A DNA stretch of 64,000 nucleotides, taken from positions 100,030 through 164,029 of the forward strand of contig NZ_JBFNXJ010000013.1 in assembly GCF_040812015.1 (NCBI RefSeq). Direction: 5' to 3'. Shown here piece by piece: positions 58,071-64,000 of this stretch; the stretch's first letter is position 1; each line of letters opens with the position of its first letter. This DNA comes from Chitinivorax sp. PXF-14 (GTDB taxonomy: Bacteria; Pseudomonadota; Gammaproteobacteria; Burkholderiales; SCOH01). The notes under the pieces were generated by a model. That model saw only the letters and a program-made list of their open reading frames with translations, was not told the origin of the DNA and ran no database searches. The translations under genes were made by a program, and so were the position numbers.

Positions 58071-59519
58071 ATGAACGAACGGCATGACCGGACCAGAGCG
58101 ATAACGACAATGCTTGAACGATTTTTCCAGCGCCGCAGCAGCAAATCCACCCCAGCCGAAGACCGTGCAAGCTTCGAGAAACTCAACTCGATCTCGCCAC
58201 TGATCAACGAGCCGGACGAGCACCAGGACGAACCGGCACTCTCGATCAACGGTCAGTTGCGTGAAGAACGCGCGTTTCTGTGCCGCGAGGCCGTACTGGA
58301 TCGGGACCAGCGCGTGGCCGGCTACGAATTCATGCTGCACCGTTCGCTGACCCAGCGCGTCAAGCTGCAGACCAGCGCCATCGCCCGTCTGTACGACATC
58401 GCCCTGATCGCCCACATGCTGGCTGTGGGTATCGATCGCCTGCTCGGCAAGCGCATGGCCTTCATCCCCTTGTTTGCGCTCGAATCGCTGAACGACAAGG
58501 GCATCGACGATCTTTCCGCCGCACATTGCGTGCTGAGCTTCGATTTTGAACTGTTCCGCGCCACCCCATTCGAGGATGTTCGCGCACGCATCACCGACCT
58601 GCGCCAACGCGGTTTCCGTATCTGCGCGGTGTTCGACGGCCGTTTCGAGCTCGCCGATCTGGAGGTCTACCAGCAGGTCGATTTTCTGGCAATCGACCTG
58701 AGCCGCCCGACCGACACCGACATCGCCTCGCCGATCGGCGCCATTCTGGGCGAGCGGCCGGCGATCCAGTTGCTGGCCAAGAACATCGTCCTGCACGAAG
58801 AATTCAATGCCGTTTACGACAGTGCGGCGTTGAGCCAGCAGGTCCAGTATTTCCAGGGGCCATTCGTCACCTCGCGCGAGCCGTGGGAAGACAAGCCGAT
58901 CGAGGCCAGCAAGCTGCGCATCATCGAACTGCTGAACAAGGTGAAACAGGAGGTCGACAGCACCGCCATCGCCGACACGTTACGGCGCGACCCGGTGCTG
59001 CTGTACAAGCTGCTGCGCTTCGTCAACAGTCCGCTCACTGGGCTGCGCGCCAAGGTCGAGACGCCGGAACAGGCGGTGATGGTGATCGGCCGCGACAAGC
59101 TCTATGGCTGGCTATCGCTGCTGCTGTTTGTCTCGGGCGAAGATCTGGGTGAGGAGTTCGCGCTGCTCGACAATGCGCTGATCCGGGCCCGCTTCATGGA
59201 ACAGATCGGTAAGCCCAGCCTGGGCGAGGCACAATCGACCACCCTGTTCCTGACGGGAATCTTTTCGCTGCTCGACGTGTTGCTGAAACAGCCAATGCAT
59301 CGCGCCCTGGGCTACCTCAATCTGCCGCAGGATGTGGTGGATGCCCTGTTGCACGACAGCGGCCCGTGTTTCGCCTACCTGCAGCTGGCCATCGCCTGCG
59401 AAAATGCAACGCCGAAAGAACTGGCTGCGCTTGCCGGGCCACTCACGCTGACGGAGCAGGATGTCAACCGGGAGCACATCGAGGCAATCGTCTGGGCCAA
59501 TCGCTTCGAGGACGAATAA
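58071..59519 (+). CDS. Degenerate EAL plus HDOD signalling protein (YuxH type)
   Basis: A 482-residue soluble protein. Residues 75-290 resemble an EAL domain in the YuxH branch, but the EAL signature is replaced (VAGYEFMLH), as are the metal-binding residues, so cyclic-di-GMP hydrolysis is unlikely. Residues 290-480 form an HDOD domain (ELLNKVKQEVDSTAIADTLRRDPVLLYKLLRFVNSP) without HD-type catalysis. Such proteins relay c-di-GMP or stress signals by protein contact. Met14 at 58110 (MLERFFQRR) is a plausible alternative start. Confidence 0.85.
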   Translation: MNERHDRTRAITTMLERFFQRRSSKSTPAEDRASFEKLNSISPLINEPDEHQDEPALSINGQLREERAFLCREAVLDRDQRVAGYEFMLHRSLTQRVKLQTSAIARLYDIALIAHMLAVGIDRLLGKRMAFIPLFALESLNDKGIDDLSAAHCVLSFDFELFRATPFEDVRARITDLRQRGFRICAVFDGRFELADLEVYQQVDFLAIDLSRPTDTDIASPIGAILGERPAIQLLAKNIVLHEEFNAVYDSAALSQQVQYFQGPFVTSREPWEDKPIEASKLRIIELLNKVKQEVDSTAIADTLRRDPVLLYKLLRFVNSPLTGLRAKVETPEQAVMVIGRDKLYGWLSLLLFVSGEDLGEEFALLDNALIRARFMEQIGKPSLGEAQSTTLFLTGIFSLLDVLLKQPMHRALGYLNLPQDVVDALLHDSGPCFAYLQLAIACENATPKELAALAGPLTLTEQDVNREHIEAIVWANRFEDE

Positions 59520-59546
59520 ACCCTGACCGGGGCTACCGGCCGTCAC

Positions 59547-60653
59547 TCAACGTCCGCGTTTGGCCGGCTTGTGGCGGGCTTGGGACTGAGCATGCCGCTT
59601 GCCCACGACAGTTGATCTGGCTGGCTCTGGCGCCAGCGTTTCGGGGTGCTCATAGGCCTCACGCAGGCGGTGGGCCAGTAGATTGACAGCCATCGCGTAA
59701 TTGACGCTACGGTTGTAGCGCGTAATCGCGTAGAAGTTGCCGAGTCCAAGCCAGTATTCGTTCACACCGGGCTCGGTTTCCAGCATGAACAGCACGGCCT
59801 TGTCGCCCATGGGCAGCGCTTCCACCGGCTTCACCCCACGTTCGGCCAACTCCGCCACGCTGTAGTGCAGGTTGAATTTGTCGGCCAGCAAGGCCGCCAC
59901 CTGGTCGCCTTCTGCCTCGGCCCTGACCGCTACCGGGGCATCAGCCTGCCAGCCATATTTCTTGAAGTAGTAAGCCACGCTGCCGATCGCATCGGCCGGG
60001 TTGCGCCAGATATCACGCTGACCATCGGCATCGAAATCGACGGCAAACTCGCGGAAGCTGGCTGGCATGAACTGCGGCATGCCCAATGCGCCGGCATAGC
60101 TGCTCTTGAAGTCGAGCGGGTCCCGGTTTTCCTCGCGGGCGAGCAGCAGGAAGTTTTCCAGCTGCTCCTTGAAATAGTCCGCGCGACGCGGGTAATCAAA
60201 AGCGATGGTGCTCAATGCGTCGATGGCGCGGAAACCGCCGGCATTGCGCCCATAGCCCGTTTCCACCCCCAGGATGGCCACTACGTATTCGGGCGCCACG
60301 CCGTACTCGGCACGGGCCTTGTCCAGCCAAGCCTTGTGTTGACGCCAGAAAGCGATCCCTTCGCGCGTCTTGTGCTCATTCAGGAAATTACCCTGGAACT
60401 GGTACCACGGGCGCGACGTCGCCGGTTTGTCCAGCGCGGCGATGATCGACGGCTTGATCTGCACGGCGCCAAACAGATCCTGCAGCCAGGTCCGTTCGAA
60501 ACCGTGGCGCTCGACCATCTGCTCGATAAAGGCCCGCACGTCGTCGCGCTCGCTCAGGCTGCCATCGTTGCCGCCATCGCCTCTGGCCGGCGCTAAGACG
60601 CAAACAAATATCAGGAAAGGGAGTAGGTAACGATTCAGGAGGGAGTGCGTCAT
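59547..60653 (-). CDS. mltB: Membrane-bound lytic murein transglycosylase B
   Basis: A 368-residue protein with an N-terminal signal (YLLPFLIFVCVLAPARG) but no clear lipobox, so it may be soluble (Slt-like) in the periplasm. The catalytic Glu is E131 in GVETGYGRNAGG, and SYAGALGMPQFMPASFREFAVD is the family block (in part). It cleaves MurNAc-GlcNAc bonds to form anhydromuropeptides, which feed the NagZ/AnmK recycling route. The C-terminus is basic. Confidence 0.92.
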   Translation of the reverse strand: MTHSLLNRYLLPFLIFVCVLAPARGDGGNDGSLSERDDVRAFIEQMVERHGFERTWLQDLFGAVQIKPSIIAALDKPATSRPWYQFQGNFLNEHKTREGIAFWRQHKAWLDKARAEYGVAPEYVVAILGVETGYGRNAGGFRAIDALSTIAFDYPRRADYFKEQLENFLLLAREENRDPLDFKSSYAGALGMPQFMPASFREFAVDFDADGQRDIWRNPADAIGSVAYYFKKYGWQADAPVAVRAEAEGDQVAALLADKFNLHYSVAELAERGVKPVEALPMGDKAVLFMLETEPGVNEYWLGLGNFYAITRYNRSVNYAMAVNLLAHRLREAYEHPETLAPEPARSTVVGKRHAQSQARHKPAKRGR

Positions 60654-60690
60654 GCGGCGCCAGTGCTGGTTTTTACGCTATTATGGCACG

Positions 60691-61077
60691 ATGATTTCAA
60701 GCAAGCAGCTACGTTTGGCACGCTTGGCGATGGGCTGGGGCTGGCTCGCTCTCGTGTGCTACGGCTCGTTGACCCCAAGCCCGCCCCAGATCGACATCAG
60801 CAATTTCGACAAGGTCGAACATTTCACCGCCTATGCCTTCCCGATGTTCTGGTTCGCCCTGCTCTACCCCGGGCTCGGGCGGCGGCTCACGATCGCCGGG
60901 CTGCTGGTCGGCATGGGCGTCGCCATCGAGTTCCTGCAGGGCATGACGCCGTATCGCACCTACGACACCATGGACATGCTCGCCAACAGCACCGGTGTGG
61001 CCATTGGCTGGTTGCTGGTGCAGTCACGGCTGGGAATATGGGTGGAATGCGTACTGCGGCTCGCCACAAAAAACTGA
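60691..61077 (+). CDS. VanZ-like family protein
   Basis: A 128-residue membrane protein with about four helices and the family motif FDKVEHFTAYAFPMFW (32-47), then a FLQGMTPYRTYDTMDMLANSTG segment (in part). VanZ-like proteins of this kind are common in gram-negatives, where they have no proven link to glycopeptide resistance. The ATG at 60691 begins just before the first helix. It is divergent from mltB. Confidence 0.82.
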   Translation: MISSKQLRLARLAMGWGWLALVCYGSLTPSPPQIDISNFDKVEHFTAYAFPMFWFALLYPGLGRRLTIAGLLVGMGVAIEFLQGMTPYRTYDTMDMLANSTGVAIGWLLVQSRLGIWVECVLRLATKN

Positions 61078-61097
61078 GCCCTGCATCTGCAGGGCTC
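61068..61097 (-). terminator. Terminator after fdxA
   Basis: GAGCCCTGCA/TGCAGGGCTC forms a ten-base-pair stem and is followed on the minus strand by AGTTTTTTG. It sits 26 bases beyond the fdxA stop codon and overlaps the end of the VanZ-like gene. Confidence 0.75.
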
Positions 61098-61122
61098 GTT
61101 CGGCGCCACGCCAAGTGCGGGC

Positions 61123-61458
61123 TTACTCGTTACGATCAAGCTCGTTGAACTTGTCTTTCACCGTGGCCCACTGCTCGTGGTCGGGCAGCGGATCTTTCTT
61201 CTCGACGATCACAGTCCACTTCGGGTTCTTCGACAGATCGCGGTTCAGGTCGATATAGTGCTCCTGCCCCGCAGGCACATCGTCTTCAGCGTAAATAGCC
61301 TCTACCGGGCACTCTGCGACACACAGCGTGCAGTCGATACACTCATCCGGGTCAATCACCAGGAAATTAGGGCCTTCGCGGAAACAATCCACCGGGCATA
61401 CGTCGACGCAATCGGTGTATTTACACTTGATACAGGATTCGGTTACAACGTAGGTCAT
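61123..61458 (-). CDS. fdxA: 7Fe ferredoxin FdxA
   Basis: A 111-residue ferredoxin closely resembling Azotobacter vinelandii ferredoxin I. The cysteines C9, C17 and C50 would hold a [3Fe-4S] cluster and C21, C40, C43 and C46 a [4Fe-4S] cluster, as in [17 protein letters not shown] and [12 protein letters not shown]. It transfers electrons in the cytoplasm. In Azotobacter the homologue also acts in oxidative stress control. TGCTAAAAT (extended -10) lies upstream. Confidence 0.95.
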   Translation of the reverse strand: MTYVVTESCIKCKYTDCVDVCPVDCFREGPNFLVIDPDECIDCTLCVAECPVEAIYAEDDVPAGQEHYIDLNRDLSKNPKWTVIVEKKDPLPDHEQWATVKDKFNELDRNE

Positions 61459-61573
61459 TGAGATTCCTTACATACGGCTAAGTCGGCGTCAGTGCTTGAT
61501 TTTAGCAGAATCACCGCATCATGCGGCCGATTTCCTGATGCTTATGCCGCCCTCATTTGCCAGCCAGCCGCAG

Positions 61574-62515
61574 ATGCCTTCTCCATCGCACAAACCGTAT
61601 CGTGGCCGCTTTGCCCCGACGCCCTCCGGGCCACTGCACTTCGGCTCGCTCGTCGCAGCAGTCGGCAGCTACCTGGATGCCCGCGCGCGCAATGGCCAGT
61701 GGCTGCTCCGCGTCGAAGACATCGACCCGCCGCGCGAGCTCAAAGGCGCGGCTGACGACATATTGCGCACGCTGGAAGCTCACGGCTTCGAATGGGACGA
61801 AGAAGTCGTCTATCAAAGCCGACGCAACGCAGCTTACGCCGATGCGCTCGCCCGACTCGACGTCGCAGGCCTGACCTACGGCTGCGCCTGCACGCGCAAG
61901 GAAATCGCCGACTCGGCAACACGCGGAATCGAGGGCCTGGTCTACCCCGGCACCTGCCGCAACGGGCTTGCCACCGGGCGCACGCCACGTGCATGGCGGA
62001 TCCGCGTCCCCGATGGGTCAATCCAGTTTGACGACCGGATTCAAGGGCCAGTCAGCCAGCAATTGGGCAGCGAGATCGGCGACTTCATCCTCAAGCGCGC
62101 CGACGGGCTGTACTCCTACCAACTCGCTGTGGTGGTGGACGACGCCGACGCGGGCATCACCGACATCGTGCGCGGCGCCGACCTCAAGCTCTCCACGCCA
62201 CGCCAGATCTACCTGCAACACTGCCTTGGCGTGCCCACCCCGAGCTACGCCCACCTGCCGCTAGCGCTCAATCGCCAGGGAGACAAACTCTCCAAGCAGA
62301 ACCTCGCCAAGCCGCTCGACGCCGCCCGTGCAGCCGCTTCGCTGGCTGACGCACTGCGCTTTCTCGGCATGCAGCCACCACTCGACGCCAACCTGGCCGA
62401 CCTACCCAGTTTGTGGCAATGGGCAATCGCCAACTGGGACATCAGGCAGGTTCCCACCGGCGACACAGCCAGCAAGCCCGACTATGATGACGCCACCCAA
62501 GCCCGGGCCATCTAG
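61574..62515 (+). CDS. gluQ: Glutamyl-Q tRNA(Asp) synthetase
   Basis: A 313-residue catalytic-only glutamyl-tRNA synthetase relative. YRGRFAPTPSGPLHFGSLVA carries the HIGH-like HFGS (22-25), zinc ligands are C104, C106, Y124 and C128, and KLSKQN is the KMSKS-like loop. It attaches Glu to the queuosine base of tRNA-Asp. The ATG at 61574 gives the usual short leader before the Rossmann fold. ATGs at 61538 and 61544 and an open frame to 61496 are also possible. It lies directly upstream of two tRNA-Glu genes. Confidence 0.92.
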   Translation: MPSPSHKPYRGRFAPTPSGPLHFGSLVAAVGSYLDARARNGQWLLRVEDIDPPRELKGAADDILRTLEAHGFEWDEEVVYQSRRNAAYADALARLDVAGLTYGCACTRKEIADSATRGIEGLVYPGTCRNGLATGRTPRAWRIRVPDGSIQFDDRIQGPVSQQLGSEIGDFILKRADGLYSYQLAVVVDDADAGITDIVRGADLKLSTPRQIYLQHCLGVPTPSYAHLPLALNRQGDKLSKQNLAKPLDAARAAASLADALRFLGMQPPLDANLADLPSLWQWAIANWDIRQVPTGDTASKPDYDDATQARAI

Positions 62516-62534
62516 CAATCAAATCAAAAAAGCG

Positions 62535-62563
62535 TTGACACGCGCCACATGCCAGCATAGAAT
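62535..62563 (+). promoter_or_regulatory. Near-consensus promoter of the tRNA-Glu genes
   Basis: TTGACA (62535-62540) and TAGAAT (62558-62563) are separated by 17 bases, with a GC-rich discriminator (GCGCGCC) after the -10. That is the pattern of growth-rate and ppGpp-controlled stable RNA promoters. The first tRNA begins 40 bases further on. Confidence 0.85.
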
Positions 62564-62602
62564 GCGCGCCTTCCTCGTTGCCCAGCAGCGTGGAAACGTA
62601 GC

Positions 62603-62678
62603 GTCCCCATCGTCTAGAGGCCTAGGACACCGCCCTTTCACGGCGATAACCGGGGTTCGAATCCCCGTGGGGACGCCA
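62603..62678 (+). tRNA. tRNA-Glu (anticodon TTC), copy 1
   Basis: A 76-base cloverleaf with encoded CCA. The acceptor stem is GTCCCC(A)/(T)GGGGAC, the anticodon loop is CTTTCAC with TTC at 62637-62639, and the T loop is GGTTCGAATCC. The discriminator base is G, as usual for tRNA-Glu. Confidence 0.97.
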
Positions 62679-62706
62679 CACCTCCGCAGCAAGACATAGC
62701 CTCAAT

Positions 62707-62782
62707 GTCCCCATCGTCTAGAGGCCTAGGACACCGCCCTTTCACGGCGATAACCGGGGTTCGAATCCCCGTGGGGACGCCA
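62707..62782 (+). tRNA. tRNA-Glu (anticodon TTC), copy 2
   Basis: Identical over all 76 bases to copy 1, from which it is separated by 28 bases with no promoter, so both come from one precursor. Its 3' half also holds, on the opposite strand, the last codons and stop of the serine recombinase gene. Confidence 0.97.
62742..62782. other. Presumed attachment site: tRNA-Glu 3' end shared with recombinase gene end
   Basis: The minus strand of bases 62742-62782 of tRNA copy 2 reads as codons MASPRGFEPRLSP and stop of the recombinase. This is what is left when an element inserts into the 3' end of a tRNA gene and its integrase gene runs into the attachment core. The other end of the element is outside the window. 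Confidence 0.65.
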
Positions 62783-64000
62783 TCTTAACCCCAGTGATCT
62801 TTTCGGTTGCTGGGTGCAAATGCAAGATGCCGTTTTTCAGCACGGCCTTTTCCACCACCGTTCGTACCAGCGCCTTGCGGTGCTTGATACCGCCCATCGC
62901 CAGATTGTGGCGAAACTCCTGAACATAACGTCTCAATGCCGCATCCGATAGGTCGATCGGGGTGGCGGTCATGAGCTTGGCTGCTGTTTGCCGTTTTGCC
63001 AGTGCCAGATGCTGTTCTTCCAGTTGATCCAGCCGCTCCAGAATCGGGCGCCGGTGCTTGACTTCGGTCAGCATGCCGGTCAGTTCGCAGATTTCCTTGT
63101 CCAGTGCCTTGAGTTCCTGCTGGGGTGCCTGCCCCTGGCTATCCTGGGTTTGCTGTACCGTACGCACCTGCTTCTCGATTTCAACACGTAAGGCGCTGAG
63201 GCTTTCCAACGTCACCAGTTTATCCAGGACCGCAGCCAGCACGGCTTGGTCGAGCGGGTCGCGTTTGATGCCACGCGCACCGCAAGACTGGCTGCAGCAG
63301 TAGTAACCGGCGTTACCTTCCATGCGGGCACTACAGCCGCAATGCAGCAGGCTGCCGAACAGATAGACGCTGCGGCGCTGCCGTGTCACCGCTTGGCTAC
63401 GGCACTGCAGCTGATTCAGCAGCATGTGCGCTTCGTCTTCGGTGATCAGCGATTCGTGGGTGTTGCGCTCGATCATCCACAATGATCGGTTCCAGACATA
63501 ACGCCCGACATAGAGCTCGTTACATAGGATGCCGCTGCCCTTGCGTCGATTGCCATAAATGCAGGAGACCGCCCAGGTGCCGCCTCTGGGCGCCGCTACG
63601 CCCATTTGGTTCAACTGATAGGCAATCGCTTGAACGCTCCAGCCATGGGCATATTGCTCGAAGATCCATGTCACCCAGCGAGCCTGTTCAGCGTCGACCT
63701 GGAGCTTGTGCCCCCCGTCAATAGGGACGGACCGATAGCCGAAAGACTTACCGCCCCCATGGAAACCGCGATCGACCCGCCCGGCAAGTCCGCGATGCGT
63801 TTTGTGCCGCAGATCGTCCAGATACAGCTCGTTGACCAGGCTGCGCACCTGCCGCATCACCTTGCGGCCGGCAAGCTCCGAGTCGTAACCGTCGGCACAA
63901 CCTATGATGCGCACTCCACGATGCTCCAGTCGCCGGACAATACGCTCGCTCTCGACGAGGTCTCGCGACAGCCGGTCCAGACCTTCGACGATCAGGGTGC
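62742..64000 (-). CDS. Large serine recombinase (site-specific integrase), 5' end outside window
   Basis: The frame is open from 64000 down to TGA at 62742-62744, giving 419 residues. The visible start, LIVEGLDRLSRDLVESERIV, is the late part of the resolvase catalytic domain, so the catalytic Ser lies outside. A Recombinase domain follows (GKSFGYRSVPIDGG, then VTWIFEQYAHGWSVQAIAYQLNQMG-type region), then a zinc ribbon (LLHCGCSARMEG, YYCCSQSC) and a coiled coil (about 270-330). It probably inserted the element beginning here. A GTG at 63914 could be mistaken for the start. The last 13 codons lie in the tRNA. Confidence 0.88.
   Translation of the reverse strand, partial: TLIVEGLDRLSRDLVESERIVRRLEHRGVRIIGCADGYDSELAGRKVMRQVRSLVNELYLDDLRHKTHRGLAGRVDRGFHGGGKSFGYRSVPIDGGHKLQVDAEQARWVTWIFEQYAHGWSVQAIAYQLNQMGVAAPRGGTWAVSCIYGNRRKGSGILCNELYVGRYVWNRSLWMIERNTHESLITEDEAHMLLNQLQCRSQAVTRQRRSVYLFGSLLHCGCSARMEGNAGYYCCSQSCGARGIKRDPLDQAVLAAVLDKLVTLESLSALRVEIEKQVRTVQQTQDSQGQAPQQELKALDKEICELTGMLTEVKHRRPILERLDQLEEQHLALAKRQTAAKLMTATPIDLSDAALRRYVQEFRHNLAMGGIKHRKALVRTVVEKAVLKNGILHLHPATEKITGVKMASPRGFEPRLSP

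Noticed and set aside
60691..61077. VanZ-like gene as a vancomycin resistance determinant
   Set aside because: Only the family fold is shared; no other van genes are present, and gram-negative VanZ-like proteins have no shown resistance role.
62603..62782. Two 76-base identical units read as a repeat or start of a CRISPR array
   Set aside because: They fold as tRNA-Glu with encoded CCA; only two copies and a 28-base gap.

Overview
The window is a GC-rich (about 60%) chromosomal segment with dense, short-spaced operons. Gene content and order point to a motile, aerobic betaproteobacterium, most likely of the Neisseriales/Chromobacteriaceae-Chitinibacteraceae type. The evidence is the run rpoE-rseA-rseB-mucD-lepA-lepB-DUF4845-rnc-era-recO-pdxJ-acpS-nagZ, the accA-tilS pair, rdgC, and an Azotobacter-type 7Fe ferredoxin. 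The lineage is inferred from synteny and family knowledge, not from a search.

Layout. 1-2042: lysine catabolism pair (end of a saccharopine-dehydrogenase-like gene, then an ALDH7-type semialdehyde dehydrogenase). 2276-3846: rdgC and an NlpC/P60 lipoprotein. 3970-5611: iron block with two promoters whose -10 elements lie under Fur-box-like sequences, driving a DUF2325 gene, bfd, bfr and a receiver-only protein whose phospho-acceptor Asp is replaced by Glu. 5628-10000 (minus): tilS, accA, fliW, and an MscS channel with a cyclic-nucleotide-binding-type domain. 10089-11484: nfeD-qmcA. 11527-24498 (minus): a long housekeeping and envelope-stress region from sigma-E down to NagZ and a zinc-type CDF exporter, with a terminator just ahead of lepA. 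24723-26761: nadB and a YgfX-like gene. 26803-32346 (minus): flagellar operon fliK-L-M-N-O-P-Q-R, with a sigma-54-type promoter before fliK and a sigma-28-type promoter before fliL. 32441-38583: small unknown ORF, tyrS, M23 peptidase, anmK, and an MFS-PlsC fusion. 38651-42114: large lipoprotein, a TetR regulator with its own operator-like palindrome, and an HSD10-like dehydrogenase. 42672-47467: prkA-yeaH-spoVR. 47519-49390: PPK2 and an EamA transporter. 49673-52950: two small periplasmic helical proteins divergent from an OmpR/EnvZ-type two-component system. 53019-53956: Xre/RES toxin-antitoxin pair. 54089-61458: hrpA, a degenerate EAL-HDOD protein, mltB, a VanZ-like protein and fdxA. 61574-64000: gluQRS, two identical tRNA-Glu genes behind a near-consensus stable-RNA promoter, and a large serine recombinase whose last codons are read from the antisense strand of the second tRNA. 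The right edge is therefore very likely the start of an integrated element.

How the parts connect. Peptidoglycan turnover and recycling is spread over the window (NagZ, AnmK, MltB, M23, NlpC/P60). Envelope stress is covered by the sigma-E operon and probably by the OmpR/EnvZ-type module with its two small partners. Iron handling (Bfr/Bfd/DUF2325) looks Fur-controlled. Most of the window is ordinary core genome. The less-described material is the degenerate receiver behind bfr, the small LTxxE-motif protein pair with its two-component system, the RES/Xre module and the tRNA-embedded recombinase end.
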